Numbered from the stretch's first letter, positions 32,211-41,784 are shown. The stretch: DNA of 64,000 nucleotides from Vibrio aerogenes (GCF_024346755.1 NZ_AP024861.1:868001-932000), one strand, 5' to 3'. The notes: a model not told the origin generated them from the letters alone. Made by a program: numbers and translations.

Positions 32211-33278
32211 ATGAGCGAATTGAATGATGTAAATATTATTGAACAGCAAGTGCTGATAACACCTGAACAACTCAAAGCTAAGTTACCTTTAAGTTCAGAT
32301 GCACAAGCATTTATTCACCACTCACGTCAGGCGATCTCTGATATTATCCATAAGCGTGACCATCGCTTGTTAGTGGTTTGCGGGCCTTGTTCTATCCATG
32401 ATCTGGATGCAGCAAAAGATTATGCCCGTCGTTTTAAGGCTTTGGCTGAAGAGGTGAGTGATCAGCTACTTCTCGTCATGCGTGTTTACTTCGAAAAACC
32501 CAGAACGACCGTTGGCTGGAAAGGCTTGATTAATGATCCATATTTAAATGGAACGTTTGATATTGAGCATGGCCTTCATGTGGGTCGACAGCTTTTAGTC
32601 GAGCTGGCTGAAATGGGTATTCCACTGGCAACAGAGGCGCTTGATCCTATCAGCCCTCAATACTTATCTGATACATTCAGCTGGGCTGCGATTGGTGCCC
32701 GGACAACGGAATCGCAGACGCACAGAGAGATGGCTAGCGGATTATCAATGCCTATAGGCTTCAAAAATGGAACCGATGGCAGCCTGATGACAGCAATTAA
32801 TGCAATGCAGGCTGCGTCTTCAAGCCACCGGTTTATGGGAATTAACGCTAAGGGACAGGTTGCACTGTTAACGACTCAGGGGAATCCCAATGGTCATGTT
32901 ATTTTGCGTGGCGGCAAACAGACCAATTATGATTCGGTTTCTGTTGCTGAATGCGAAGAAGAAATGCGTCAGTCAAACCTTGAGCCATCTTTGATGATTG
33001 ATTGCAGCCATGCTAATTCGAGAAAAGATTTCCGGCGTCAGCCATTAGTTGCGGAAGATGCATTTCGTCAGATTCGGGAAGGAAACCGTTCCATTGTTGG
33101 ACTGATGATTGAAAGTCATATAAATGAAGGTAATCAATCGGCTGACCTGCCACTTGATCAAATGGAATATGGCGTCTCCATTACGGACGCATGTATTAGC
33201 TGGGAGACGACAGAGGTCTTGTTACGTAAGGCTTGTGATGCACTTTCTCCGGTATTAGAAAAAAGACTGAAAGATTAA
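32211..33278 (+). CDS. aroF: 3-deoxy-7-phosphoheptulonate (DAHP) synthase, class I
   Basis: Condenses PEP and erythrose-4-phosphate, the first shikimate-pathway step. 355 residues, AroF/G/H type. LLVVCGPCSIHD (metal and PEP site, Cys about 62) and YFEKPRTTVGWKGLINDP are conserved. It is followed 16 bp later by tyrA and preceded by a perfect TyrR box, so the tyrosine-sensitive AroF isozyme is the natural reading; feedback specificity is inferred from context. Confidence 0.92.
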   Translation: MSELNDVNIIEQQVLITPEQLKAKLPLSSDAQAFIHHSRQAISDIIHKRDHRLLVVCGPCSIHDLDAAKDYARRFKALAEEVSDQLLLVMRVYFEKPRTTVGWKGLINDPYLNGTFDIEHGLHVGRQLLVELAEMGIPLATEALDPISPQYLSDTFSWAAIGARTTESQTHREMASGLSMPIGFKNGTDGSLMTAINAMQAASSSHRFMGINAKGQVALLTTQGNPNGHVILRGGKQTNYDSVSVAECEEEMRQSNLEPSLMIDCSHANSRKDFRRQPLVAEDAFRQIREGNRSIVGLMIESHINEGNQSADLPLDQMEYGVSITDACISWETTEVLLRKACDALSPVLEKRLKD

Positions 33279-33294
33279 TTGAAAGAGGTTGTTC

Positions 33295-34422
33295 ATGCCC
33301 GTTGAACTCAATGAATTACGCGATCAAATCGATGAAGTTGATCAACAAATGATAGACTTACTGGCTCGCCGGCTGGGTTTGGTTGAGAAAGTCGGAGAAG
33401 TTAAAAGTCAGTATGGTTTGCCGATTTATGTGCCCGAACGTGAGGCGGCAATGCTGGCTTCCCGGAGAGAAGAAGCGGAGACGAAAGGTGTGCCCGCACA
33501 GCTGATAGAAGATATTCTCCGCCGGACAATGCGTGAATCATATACCAGTGAAAAAGATGCCGGATTTAAGTGTTTAAAACCGGATTTAAGAACGGTTGTT
33601 ATCATTGGTGGCCATGGGCAGCTGGGTAGTTTGTTTACCCGAATGTTTAAACTTTCAGGTTATCAGGTCGAAGTGATTGGGCGTCATGACTGGGATAAAG
33701 CTGATGATTTGCTGGCACAGGCCGGTATGGTTGTTGTAACCGTTCCGATTCACCTGACTGTAGAGGTGATTGGCAAGCTGGACCAGTTACCGGAAGATTG
33801 TATTTTGTGTGATTTGACCTCGGTTAAAACCAAACCGTTGCAGGCGATGCTCAAGGCACACGAGGGCCCCGTTGTTGGTTTGCATCCTATGTTTGGGCCT
33901 GATATTCCCAGTCTGGCGAAGCAGGTCATTGTATATTGTGATGGCCGGGGAAAAGATCAGTATCAGTGGTTGATTGATCAGTTAGGGATCTGGGGGGCCA
34001 GTTTGTGTGCAGTTGATGCAGAGTCGCATGACCATGGTATGACTATGATACAGGCGCTTCGTCATTTTACCACTTATGTCTACGGTCTCCATTTATCGAA
34101 AGAGAATCCTCAACTGGCGAAGTTGTTGCAGCTGAGTTCACCGATATATCGTCTGGAGTTAATCATGGTTGGCCGGTTGTTTGGCCAGGATCCGAATCTT
34201 TACGGGGATATCATTTTTTCCTCTGAAGAAAATACAGAGATGATTAAGCGGTTCTATCAGTGTTTTTCTGATGCTATGCAGGTGATTGAGAATCAGGATA
34301 AAAAGCATTTCATCGAGAGTTTTTCCGGGGTCAGTCAATGGTTTGGTGAGTACTCTCAGCAGTTTATGTCTGAGAGTCAGAACCTGTTGAAACATACAAG
34401 TGATACTATTCCCCGTCGCTGA
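33295..34422 (+). CDS. tyrA: bifunctional chorismate mutase / prephenate dehydrogenase
   Basis: Makes 4-hydroxyphenylpyruvate from chorismate for tyrosine synthesis. 375 residues from ATG 33295, chosen because GAGG is six bases upstream; the TTG at 33289 abuts the SD. Chorismate mutase AroQ domain at about 1-90 ([19 protein letters not shown]), then the NAD-binding [16 protein letters not shown] segment at about 102-117 and the dehydrogenase helical domain. Cotranscribed with aroF. Confidence 0.95.
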   Translation: MPVELNELRDQIDEVDQQMIDLLARRLGLVEKVGEVKSQYGLPIYVPEREAAMLASRREEAETKGVPAQLIEDILRRTMRESYTSEKDAGFKCLKPDLRTVVIIGGHGQLGSLFTRMFKLSGYQVEVIGRHDWDKADDLLAQAGMVVVTVPIHLTVEVIGKLDQLPEDCILCDLTSVKTKPLQAMLKAHEGPVVGLHPMFGPDIPSLAKQVIVYCDGRGKDQYQWLIDQLGIWGASLCAVDAESHDHGMTMIQALRHFTTYVYGLHLSKENPQLAKLLQLSSPIYRLELIMVGRLFGQDPNLYGDIIFSSEENTEMIKRFYQCFSDAMQVIENQDKKHFIESFSGVSQWFGEYSQQFMSESQNLLKHTSDTIPRR

Positions 34423-34451
34423 GTCGGGCAACTGATAATCTTCTCTGTGAA

Positions 34452-34835
34452 TTAATCTGTCTGGTTTGTTTCATCACCAAGATCAGACAGATATTCCAGC
34501 TCCCGGTGCAGTAAGTCGTCGTTTCCGACATTCAGTTCAACTAAGCGCCGAAGATGACTGATACTCTCCAAATCAATATGCTCGATACTTGCCCGGAGTA
34601 CATAATCATCCATAGAGATGATCTTTGCACTCATTCTGATTGATATTTCGCTATCCGGAATTGGGAATTCGATCTCCACTTCTTTTTGTGGATTAAAACG
34701 GGGCTCATCGGTTACGGCCAGCAGGATACCATGCAGCGACAAATCCCTTACTGTGGCTGCAATGCGAATTTGATTTTGAGTTACAAGAGCAGGGGTCCTG
34801 TAAACAATTCGTGAAAATCGACGTTTTTCAGCCAT
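34452..34835 (-). CDS. PilZ-domain c-di-GMP-binding protein
   Basis: 127 residues, single PilZ domain. Both c-di-GMP motifs are complete: RRFSR (R-x3-R, residues 5-9) and DLSLHG (D-x-S-x2-G, residues 31-36), so ligand binding is expected. Position after tyrA matches V. cholerae PlzA (VC0697). The output is unknown. It is downstream of ettA on the same strand but separated by a strong terminator, so it needs its own promoter in the short gap. Confidence 0.9.
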   Translation of the reverse strand: MAEKRRFSRIVYRTPALVTQNQIRIAATVRDLSLHGILLAVTDEPRFNPQKEVEIEFPIPDSEISIRMSAKIISMDDYVLRASIEHIDLESISHLRRLVELNVGNDDLLHRELEYLSDLGDETNQTD

Positions 34836-34879
34836 AGATATTCCCTTTTGCTGTGTTCAGGTATTGAATCTCTGGTATT

Positions 34880-34910
34880 AAAAAGGCTGCATTTCCATTA
34901 TGCAGCCTTT
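34880..34910 (-). terminator. Rho-independent terminator of ettA
   Basis: On the minus strand AAGGCTGCATA pairs with ATGCAGCCTTTTT around a short loop and ends in a T run. It starts 24 bp after the ettA stop and precedes the PilZ gene. Confidence 0.92.
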
Positions 34911-34933
34911 ATGAACGAATCGGGTGTCAGAAC

Positions 34934-36601
34934 TTATTTCGAGATACGCTTGTATTTGATTCGATGAGGTTCTGCAGCCTGTGCCCCGAGAGTTTGCTTC
35001 AGCCACTCCATATAGTCAGTATAGTTACCTTCGTAGAAGTTGACCTGACCTTCATCACGGTAATCAATAATGTGTGTAGCAATCCGATCAAGGAACCAGC
35101 GGTCATGGGAAATCACCATGGCACATCCGGGGAACTCAAGTAAAGCTTCTTCAAGAGCCCGGAGGGTTTCTACATCCAGGTCATTGGTGGGTTCGTCCAG
35201 TAGTAAGACATTCCCGCCTGCTTTCAGGAGTTTTGCCAGATGGACCCGGTTGCGTTCACCACCGGAAAGTTCACCAATTACTTTTTGTTGATCAACACCC
35301 TTAAAGTTGAACCGGGAACAATAAGCCCGGGCCGGGATCTCAAAGTTATTTATCTTGATAATATCTGCGCCTTCAGAAATTTCCTGGAAGACAGTTTTTT
35401 TGTCATCCATGCTATCCCGGAACTGATCAACTGAAGCCAGTTTGACTGTATCTCCAAGTTCAATCGTCCCTGAGTCCGGCTGCTCTGTGCCTGAAAGCAT
35501 TTTGAAAAGTGTTGACTTACCTGCACCATTCGCACCAATAATGCCAACGATAGCACCTTTAGGCATACTGAAGGATAAATCATCAATCAGTACCCGGCCA
35601 TCAAAAGATTTCGTCAGGTTTTTTACGTCGATAACTTTGTCACCCAAGCGTTCACCTGGTGGGATAAATAGCTCATTAGTTTCATTGCGTTTTTGATGGT
35701 CGCTGCTTTGAAGTTCTTCAAAACGAGCCATACGGGCTTTGGATTTCGCCTGACGTCCTTTAGGATTTTGCCGAACCCATTCAAGCTCTTGCTCAATTGT
35801 TTTCTGACGGGCTTTTTCCTGTGAGGCTTCCTGTTTCAGACGGGCATCCTTTTGTTCAAGCCATGACGTATAATTCCCCTGCCATGGAATCCCTTCACCA
35901 CGGTCAAGTTCCAGAATCCATCCGGCGGCATTATCAAGAAAGTACCGGTCGTGCGTAATCGCAACGACGGTGCCGTTATAGTCACATAAGAATTTTTCCA
36001 GCCAGCCGACGGATTCAGCATCAAGGTGGTTGGTTGGTTCGTCAAGCAATAACATGTCCGGCTTTTCAAGCAGCAGACGACAAATGGCGACACGTCGGCG
36101 CTCCCCACCAGATAACACTTTGATCTTTGCATCCCATTCCGGAAGCCGAAGTGCATCTGCAGCACGCTCGAGTGCATTATCTAAGTTGTGTCCGTCTTTC
36201 GCCTGAATTAATGCTTCTAACTCGCCCTGTTCTTTTGCAAGCGCATCAAAGTCAGCATCCGGAAGGGCATATTCTGCGTAGACTTCATCAAGACGCTTCA
36301 GAGCGTTGGCAACATCCGATACAGCTTCTTCAACAACTTTCCGGACTGTTTTATTTTCATCGAGAACAGGTTCCTGTGGAAGGTAACCAACTTTCAGACC
36401 CGGTTGAGGGCGGGCTTCACCATCAAAATCCTTATCAATGCCAGCCATGACGCGAAGTAACGTTGATTTACCTGCACCGTTCAGGCCTAAAACACCAATT
36501 TTTGCACCCGGGAAAAAACTGAGTGAGATATCTTTGAGAATCTGTCTCTTTGGCGGAACAATTTTGCTCACCCGGGACATTGTATACACGTATTCAGCCA
36601 T
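34934..36601 (-). CDS. ettA: energy-dependent translational throttle protein EttA (ABC-F)
   Basis: Ribosome-binding ABC-F ATPase that gates entry into elongation according to ADP/ATP ratio. 555 residues (E. coli 555). Two ABC domains: Walker A GLNGAGKST (about 39) and GANGAGKST (about 357), signatures LSGGERRRVAI and LSGGERNRVHL, and LLLDEPTNHLD / LLLDEPTNDLD Walker B. The inter-domain PtIM linker (about 240-320, charged) and arm region are present. No membrane segments. Confidence 0.96.
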   Translation of the reverse strand: MAEYVYTMSRVSKIVPPKRQILKDISLSFFPGAKIGVLGLNGAGKSTLLRVMAGIDKDFDGEARPQPGLKVGYLPQEPVLDENKTVRKVVEEAVSDVANALKRLDEVYAEYALPDADFDALAKEQGELEALIQAKDGHNLDNALERAADALRLPEWDAKIKVLSGGERRRVAICRLLLEKPDMLLLDEPTNHLDAESVGWLEKFLCDYNGTVVAITHDRYFLDNAAGWILELDRGEGIPWQGNYTSWLEQKDARLKQEASQEKARQKTIEQELEWVRQNPKGRQAKSKARMARFEELQSSDHQKRNETNELFIPPGERLGDKVIDVKNLTKSFDGRVLIDDLSFSMPKGAIVGIIGANGAGKSTLFKMLSGTEQPDSGTIELGDTVKLASVDQFRDSMDDKKTVFQEISEGADIIKINNFEIPARAYCSRFNFKGVDQQKVIGELSGGERNRVHLAKLLKAGGNVLLLDEPTNDLDVETLRALEEALLEFPGCAMVISHDRWFLDRIATHIIDYRDEGQVNFYEGNYTDYMEWLKQTLGAQAAEPHRIKYKRISK

Positions 36602-36803
36602 TGCCGATTTGTCCTAATTCATTGCTATAGATCAAAGCGTCTATTTTATACTAAATTACATGAAGTTGTTAACTGAAGTCCTCCATTTATGGTGACCTTA
36701 TGAAGTGCACCTTTGAGTGTGCATAGAAAAGAGATTTTTAATTTTCTGTTAATCTATGTATTTTCATATGAAATAATTTTAGTTTTGTTAGTAAAATATA
36801 ACT

Positions 36804-38774
36804 ATGGTTTTCATTGTTTATAGTGACATGATGTCAAATTGGTTAGTGCGTTATCTGGTTGTATTTTATTTTACTTTGGCAGCGGTTTTTCCCGCCATGG
36901 CTGGTGAAAAAATGGGCCTGCAAGAGCAAAGGCATTTGTATGATCAGGCTCAGCAATGGCTGGATAACAAGCAGGTAAAGAAATACTATCGCATTAAATC
37001 CAGGCTTGAATCGTATCCATTAACACCCTATCTCGACTATCGTTCTATTTTGATCGATATGGCCCAAAAGCCACCCATTGTGATTCGTAATTTTATCAAC
37101 ACCCACGCTGAGTTTCCCTTTTCCAGCCGGATTACAGCACCTTATCTGGATGCGCTTGCCAGAGATAAAAAATGGGCGGTACTGCTTCAGTTTCAGAAGA
37201 CGGAGCCAAGACAAGAAAAATATCGTTGCTATTACTACACAGCAAAGCTGAAAACGGGAAGCAAACGGGAAGCTTATCTGGGAGCTCAATCCTTATGGTT
37301 GTCAGGACAGAGTGTTTCTGATGCGTGTAACGAACTTTTTTCATCCTGGGAGAAATCAGAAGGTATTTCTGAGCCACTGATACTGGAGCGACTATTTCTT
37401 GCTTTTGAGCAGAGACAATATCGCTTGATGAAGTTTTTAAAGAAAAAAATCACATCGAAAGAAAACCAACGCATCGCTCATATGCTGTTGACGACCTATC
37501 GTCATCCTGAAAATGTTGATCAATTTTTAAGCCATGGTCCTTTAAATGATCAAATGCTCAGGTTGGTTAGTTTCGGTTTAAAGAAACTGGCTTATCAAAA
37601 GCCTTCTCAGGCATACCGGTTTGTACAGCAGGGAAAGTTGAAATATCTCGATTCCAAAGCAAGAAACACTTTCTTTGAATATCTTGCCGGGGTTTTGCTC
37701 AATGAAGATGATATCAGTCTGACAGAGTCAATGAAGGTATGGCGGGATAAGATCATCGCTTCTAGTCAGAATTACCTGTTGCTTGAACGACGGGTACGTG
37801 AAGAAATCAGATATGGTGACTGGCAGGGAATTTATGATTGGGTGAATAAACTGTCACCATCTTTACTGAATACAGCACGATGGCAGTTTTGGCTGGGATT
37901 CAGTGAAATCAAATTAGGCCAGAAAAAATCTGGTCTGGATACGCTTGAGCAGTTATCCGGAAAACGAAATTTTTACAGTGTGGCGGCGGCCAGTTATCTG
38001 AATCGGTCTTATGTTTATTCAGAGCAGCCGCTGAACTATGATCCTGAATTAATCCAGCGTTACCGGAAAAGTTTAGACCGGATTCACGAATTGATTGACA
38101 GGGATAAAATTGAAGCATCAAAAAGTGAATGGCGGTGGTTACTGGGGCGGGCATCTCTTGAAGAGCAAACAATGCTGGCACAATATGCAGCGGATTCCCA
38201 CTGGTATCACCTGACGGTGTTAGCAACAATTGAAGCCCGGTTATGGGAGCATCTGGAGTTAAGGTTTCCAAAAGCTTATTTACAGTTTTTCGAATTTTTT
38301 GCAGAGAAGTACAAGATAGATCCGATCACACTAATTTCTCTGGCAAGGCAGGAAAGTGCAATGGATGTTCGTGCATACTCTCCGGTTGGTGCAAAAGGAT
38401 TAATGCAGCTTTTACCATCCACAGCCCGGTATATGGCAAAAAAATATCAATTGAGTTACAGAAATTCCCATGACTTATTTAATGCAAAGAAAAATATTGA
38501 GTTGGGAAGCCAATATTTAACTGAGTTATTAGAACGATATGATGGCAACCGGGTTCTGGCATTTGCAGCCTATAATGCGGGTCCTTCAAGAGTTGATTTG
38601 TGGCTGGAACGTTCATCAGGGAATCTGGATGTGTACCGCTTTATTGAAGCCATTCCGTTCCGGGAAACCCGTGGATATGTACAAAATGTTTTAATGTTTG
38701 AAACATATTACCGTTACTTATTTGATATAAAAGGAAGTTTTTTACATCCATCTGAGTTGGAACTGAAATACTGA
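36804..38774 (+). CDS. slt: soluble lytic murein transglycosylase Slt70
   Basis: Periplasmic enzyme that cleaves peptidoglycan glycan strands and forms 1,6-anhydro-MurNAc, the substrate of the recycling genes in this window. 656 residues (648 if the ATG at 36828 is used) with an N-terminal signal ending near PAMA-GE, a long superhelical domain, and the C-terminal lysozyme-like SLT domain: catalytic Glu517 in LARQESAMD, GLMQLLPSTA and AAYNAGP. No strong SD for either start. Confidence 0.94.
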   Translation: MVFIVYSDMMSNWLVRYLVVFYFTLAAVFPAMAGEKMGLQEQRHLYDQAQQWLDNKQVKKYYRIKSRLESYPLTPYLDYRSILIDMAQKPPIVIRNFINTHAEFPFSSRITAPYLDALARDKKWAVLLQFQKTEPRQEKYRCYYYTAKLKTGSKREAYLGAQSLWLSGQSVSDACNELFSSWEKSEGISEPLILERLFLAFEQRQYRLMKFLKKKITSKENQRIAHMLLTTYRHPENVDQFLSHGPLNDQMLRLVSFGLKKLAYQKPSQAYRFVQQGKLKYLDSKARNTFFEYLAGVLLNEDDISLTESMKVWRDKIIASSQNYLLLERRVREEIRYGDWQGIYDWVNKLSPSLLNTARWQFWLGFSEIKLGQKKSGLDTLEQLSGKRNFYSVAAASYLNRSYVYSEQPLNYDPELIQRYRKSLDRIHELIDRDKIEASKSEWRWLLGRASLEEQTMLAQYAADSHWYHLTVLATIEARLWEHLELRFPKAYLQFFEFFAEKYKIDPITLISLARQESAMDVRAYSPVGAKGLMQLLPSTARYMAKKYQLSYRNSHDLFNAKKNIELGSQYLTELLERYDGNRVLAFAAYNAGPSRVDLWLERSSGNLDVYRFIEAIPFRETRGYVQNVLMFETYYRYLFDIKGSFLHPSELELKY

Positions 38775-38796
38775 TTCCATTATGTGAAAATATCAC

Positions 38797-38829
38797 TACA
38801 ATGTCCCTGTGTATCACTAAACGAGTACA
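38797..38829 (+). promoter_or_regulatory. trpR promoter -10 and trp operator-like site
   Basis: A -10 hexamer TACAAT (38797-38802) is followed by GTATCACTAAACGAGTAC (38811-38828). The right half-site (ACGAGTAC) is close to identical to the E. coli trpR operator right half and 12 of 18 positions match overall. Lying at the expected transcription start, it would allow TrpR autorepression as in E. coli. Confidence 0.6.
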
Positions 38830-38832
38830 TAT

Positions 38833-39147
38833 ATGTCTACCCAACCACAATTTACGGACTGGCAATCATTTTTGCAATTAGTGAAAGAAGCATCCACACA
38901 GGGACAACTGGAAATGTTACTGGCTATGCTGATGACAACTGATGAGAGAGATACACTGGTTTCCAGAATGAACATCGTTTATGAGCTGTTGAATGGGGAG
39001 ATGTCCCAACGTCAGATTAGCCAAATGCTTGGTGTCGGTGTGGCGACGATTACCCGCGGCTCAAATGGGTTGAAAGAATGTAGCAATGATGAGAAAAATA
39101 TCCTGTTGTCATTATTGTCCGGTCTAAAATCAGATCCTGATGAATGA
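38833..39147 (+). CDS. trpR: trp operon repressor
   Basis: 104-residue all-helical repressor that binds tryptophan and represses trp genes and itself. The QLEMLLAMLMTTDERD core and the HTH segment SQRQISQMLGVGVATITRGSN (about 67-87) are diagnostic. It follows slt by 58 bp, as in enterobacteria, but has its own promoter-operator. Confidence 0.95.
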   Translation: MSTQPQFTDWQSFLQLVKEASTQGQLEMLLAMLMTTDERDTLVSRMNIVYELLNGEMSQRQISQMLGVGVATITRGSNGLKECSNDEKNILLSLLSGLKSDPDE

Positions 39148-39150
39148 AAA

Positions 39151-39183
39151 ATTCAGGAGGATAGGAGAACTATCTTCCTGAAT
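39151..39183. terminator. convergent hairpin between trpR and yjjX
   Basis: Stem ATTCAGGAGGATAG / CTATCTTCCTGAAT with one mismatch and a 5-nt loop. On the minus strand it is followed by TTTTTC, making it a good terminator for pheA-yjjX; on the plus strand the T tract is weak. Confidence 0.8.
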
Positions 39184-39201
39184 TCCATATTTTGACAGGT
39201 G

Positions 39202-39732
39202 TTAGCTTTTTGTCTCAAAGTGCAGGTTCTGATTTATAAACGGGACCAGAGCCAGAATTAGTGCCTGAGAATAAACAGAGCTTCTGGTTAGTCTTTGGTT
39301 AGTGAATAAGCCTATCGCACCACCTTTTTGTTTAATATTGTTCTCATGAAACAGAGAATCCATCACATCACCAAGTTCATGATCGGCTTTCAGTCTCGCT
39401 GTCACTTCTTTGGGAAGCATCAGGCTGGATGAACGGGATTCTCCCCGATGCTCTTTTGATTCAATGATCATCCATGCGAACGTCATTTCCTGTTCAATGC
39501 CAGCTTCAACACCGACATAATATTGAGCCCCCGGAGATGCCAGCCTGGCATTTTTGACCCGGTTTAGTGCTCCCAGGCGGGTTTCAGCATCCGACATCGG
39601 TTGATCTGAGACTTCACTGGCAACACTGACTCCTTTGAATTCAAAAGGTGTCTCCGGAAACACTTCACGGAATGCATCTTTTACTGCATTAATCTTTGCC
39701 GGATTTAGTGTTGCAATAACAACATTTACCAT
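39202..39732 (-). CDS. yjjX: inosine/xanthosine triphosphatase YjjX
   Basis: House-cleaning NTPase that hydrolyses ITP and XTP. 176 residues with the Maf/HAM1-like N-terminus VVIATLNPAKINAV (about 4-17), SDQPMSDAETRLGALNR and YYVGVEAGIE. The V. cholerae orthologue is VC0702. It begins 2 bp after pheA, so both are cotranscribed, although enterobacterial yjjX neighbours trpR instead; here trpR is also adjacent but convergent. Confidence 0.93.
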   Translation of the reverse strand: MVNVVIATLNPAKINAVKDAFREVFPETPFEFKGVSVASEVSDQPMSDAETRLGALNRVKNARLASPGAQYYVGVEAGIEQEMTFAWMIIESKEHRGESRSSSLMLPKEVTARLKADHELGDVMDSLFHENNIKQKGGAIGLFTNQRLTRSSVYSQALILALVPFINQNLHFETKS

Positions 39733-39734
39733 AT

Positions 39735-40907
39735 TTACTCAACGCTTGTTGGTTTAATATTTTCAATCGGATAACACCCAAGAACCTTAAGATAGTTCGT
39801 TAACTTTTGAAGTTCCTGTAATGCCTGTTGCATAGGCTCTGAGTTCAGATGAACTTCAAGGTCAACGTAGAACATCTCTTCCCATGGGTTCCCCATGATA
39901 GGTCTTGATTCCAGCTTGGTTATATTGATACCTAATTTTTGTAATACCAGTAAAGCCGAAACAAGAGAGCCTGCTTTTTGCGGCGTAGACATGATCAGCG
40001 TTGTTTTAGCAGGAATCTGGTGTGACACTTCAACCGCTTGCCGTGCAACGATAATGAAACGGGTATAATTCTCCGTTTGATTTGCAATATTACTTTTGAT
40101 GGACTGGAGCCCGTATAGTTTTCCACTGGATGCATTACCGATAGCAGCGATACTGTCACTGTTCATTTCTGCGACTCTTTGCATTGCATTGGCAGTACTG
40201 ATGCAAGACTCAAGTGTTACATCCTTCATGTGGCTGATGAATTCGCTACATTGTTTCAGTGGTTGCGGGTGAGAATAAAGGACTTTGATATCTTCAATCG
40301 CAATTTCCTGTGTTGACAGCAGGCAGTGCTCGACTGTGAGTGTCAGTTCGCCAACAATGTGAAGTTTTGTATTTTGCAGCAGATCATAAACTTCATTGAT
40401 TGAACCAGAACTTGTGTTTTCAATGGGCAACACGCCATAATCAGCATGTCCGGATTCAACCGTTTCGGTAATATCTTTGAAATGATCTGAGTTTAACTCG
40501 ACCAAATTCAGGTTTTTACGGCTGAAATATTCCCGGGTAGCCAGATGCGAATAAGAGCCTTTTGCTCCCAGAAATGCAACACGACATTTAGGGTTTTGAT
40601 CTGATGGTGGGTTTTCTAAGCTCTGCAGGTAACTTTGCTGAAGCAGGACAGAGTCTTCAATAATGGTATGAAAGATTTTGGTGATATAAGGGGCATCAAG
40701 CTGATAATGTTCGTTCCCGTTATGGATTAATTTTGTCAGCAACTGTTGTTCTCTGACTGCATCCCGTACAGGCTTAGATGTTTCAACTTTGTTTTTTACG
40801 ACTTCAATACTTAACTTTCTGCGTTCTGAAAGGAGCTGTAAAAGCTGATCATCTAATTCATTGAGTCGCAGGCGAATATCTTCTAAAGAATACTTCTGGG
40901 CGGCCAT
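39735..40907 (-). CDS. pheA: bifunctional chorismate mutase / prephenate dehydratase
   Basis: Makes phenylpyruvate for phenylalanine synthesis. Starting at ATG 40907 (AAGG five bases upstream) gives 390 residues, near the E. coli 386; the longer in-frame start at 40958 adds an unlike tail. Chorismate mutase at about 5-95, prephenate dehydratase at about 105-285 (VAFLGAKGSYSHLA), and a C-terminal ACT domain with the phenylalanine-binding ESRP motif and a GSLV variant of the GALV motif. No Phe-rich leader peptide or attenuator was found upstream. Confidence 0.95.
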   Translation of the reverse strand: MAAQKYSLEDIRLRLNELDDQLLQLLSERRKLSIEVVKNKVETSKPVRDAVREQQLLTKLIHNGNEHYQLDAPYITKIFHTIIEDSVLLQQSYLQSLENPPSDQNPKCRVAFLGAKGSYSHLATREYFSRKNLNLVELNSDHFKDITETVESGHADYGVLPIENTSSGSINEVYDLLQNTKLHIVGELTLTVEHCLLSTQEIAIEDIKVLYSHPQPLKQCSEFISHMKDVTLESCISTANAMQRVAEMNSDSIAAIGNASSGKLYGLQSIKSNIANQTENYTRFIIVARQAVEVSHQIPAKTTLIMSTPQKAGSLVSALLVLQKLGINITKLESRPIMGNPWEEMFYVDLEVHLNSEPMQQALQELQKLTNYLKVLGCYPIENIKPTSVE

Positions 40908-41077
40908 TGATACCTTATTCCTCTGTAAGAAACATTTCATACTATCTGTCAGGGACATGTTACGCAGTAGTTTGTCAGACGTTATGCTGATGAGTGATAG
41001 TTATGTCATGAATCAATGCTAATACTTATTGGCTACTGGTCCGTGACACAATAAGCAAGGAGGCGTATGGCGTCAAG

Positions 41078-41106
41078 AAAAATAGCGCCAGCTCTGGCGC
41101 TATTAA
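41078..41106 (-). terminator. Rho-independent terminator of raiA
   Basis: Perfect 11-bp stem AATAGCGCCAG / CTGGCGCTATT with a 2-nt loop, followed on the minus strand by TTTTTC. Confidence 0.9.
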
Positions 41107-41125
41107 AAACAGATGGGAAATCATA

Positions 41126-41452
41126 TTATTCTGAAGTTTCTTCAGTACTTATTTTTTCACCCCGCTTTGCTTCAGGTTTGTGTCTTAACTTATTGATTTG
41201 TCTTTCTAATTTTTGCTCAACTTCATTGACAGCGGCATATAAATCTTCATGCACGGCGGAGGCAATTAGCTGTCCTTTGGGTATCGAGATAACTGCTTCA
41301 AACTTTTTCTTCTTATTCGGTTCTTCCTGAAAACTGGTTTGACATCCAATGATATCAACCTGCCACTTTTCAAGCTTTTTCATTTTCCCTTCAATGTGTT
41401 CGCGGATAGCAGAGGTGACTTCAATGTTTTTACCGGTAATGTTTACTTTCAT
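41126..41452 (-). CDS. raiA: ribosome hibernation factor, RaiA/HPF short form
   Basis: 108-residue ribosome-binding cold-shock/stationary-phase factor (YfiA/HPF family) that blocks the decoding centre of idle ribosomes. Typical start MKVNITGKNIEVTSAIREHIEGKMKKLEKW and the DLYAAVNEVEQKLERQINKLR helix. Position between bamD and pheA is that of E. coli raiA; the charged C-terminal tail is short, so it could function like either RaiA or HPF. Confidence 0.93.
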   Translation of the reverse strand: MKVNITGKNIEVTSAIREHIEGKMKKLEKWQVDIIGCQTSFQEEPNKKKKFEAVISIPKGQLIASAVHEDLYAAVNEVEQKLERQINKLRHKPEAKRGEKISTEETSE

Positions 41453-41784
41453 ATTGTTTTCCTCTGTGATTTCTCCCTATGGATTAGTTTCAGATTAACG
41501 TTTCAGATAGAAATAAATGTGATCTGCTTCACTGAAATTACCGTTCAATTCAGGGAGATATTTAAACGTGATCCTGACCAAAGACTGAGAAAATTAACAC
41601 CTGAAATAGTTGAGAATATTTTTGATATCGATACTTTAGGGAAAGGTTGGGCTGAAAAATTTGTGTTTTTTAGGGATGTTTTTCGACCAGAAAAAGTAAT
41701 AGCCGGGTATTGGTGATGATGTTACCAGCGATAACTTTTATGCTCCCTTTAGCGTTTCTCAGGGAGCATCGGTAAAATCAGTGA
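41453..41784. other. intergenic region raiA/bamD
   Basis: 332 bp. Contains the raiA promoter region, a possible 65-codon ORF on the plus strand, and a 9-bp perfect inverted repeat ATGCTCCCT / AGGGAGCAT (41740-41769) just after the bamD stop. The repeat lacks a T-run on the minus strand, so bamD termination is uncertain. Confidence 0.5.
41519..41716 (+). CDS. possible small ORF, 65 residues, antisense orientation to neighbours
   Basis: Open from a GTG at 41519 to TGA at 41716 and also open further upstream across raiA antisense. The translation (for example RDPDQRLRKLTPEIVENIF, GKGWAEKFVFF) looks protein-like and well mixed, unlike low-complexity spurious frames, but there is no convincing SD and I recognise no family. 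It might be the C-terminal relic of a lost gene. Confidence 0.25.
   Translation: MICFTEITVQFREIFKRDPDQRLRKLTPEIVENIFDIDTLGKGWAEKFVFFRDVFRPEKVIAGYW

Noticed and set aside
40908..41077. Phe-rich leader peptide and attenuator before pheA
   Set aside because: No short Phe-rich ORF was found; the only strong hairpin here is the raiA terminator.
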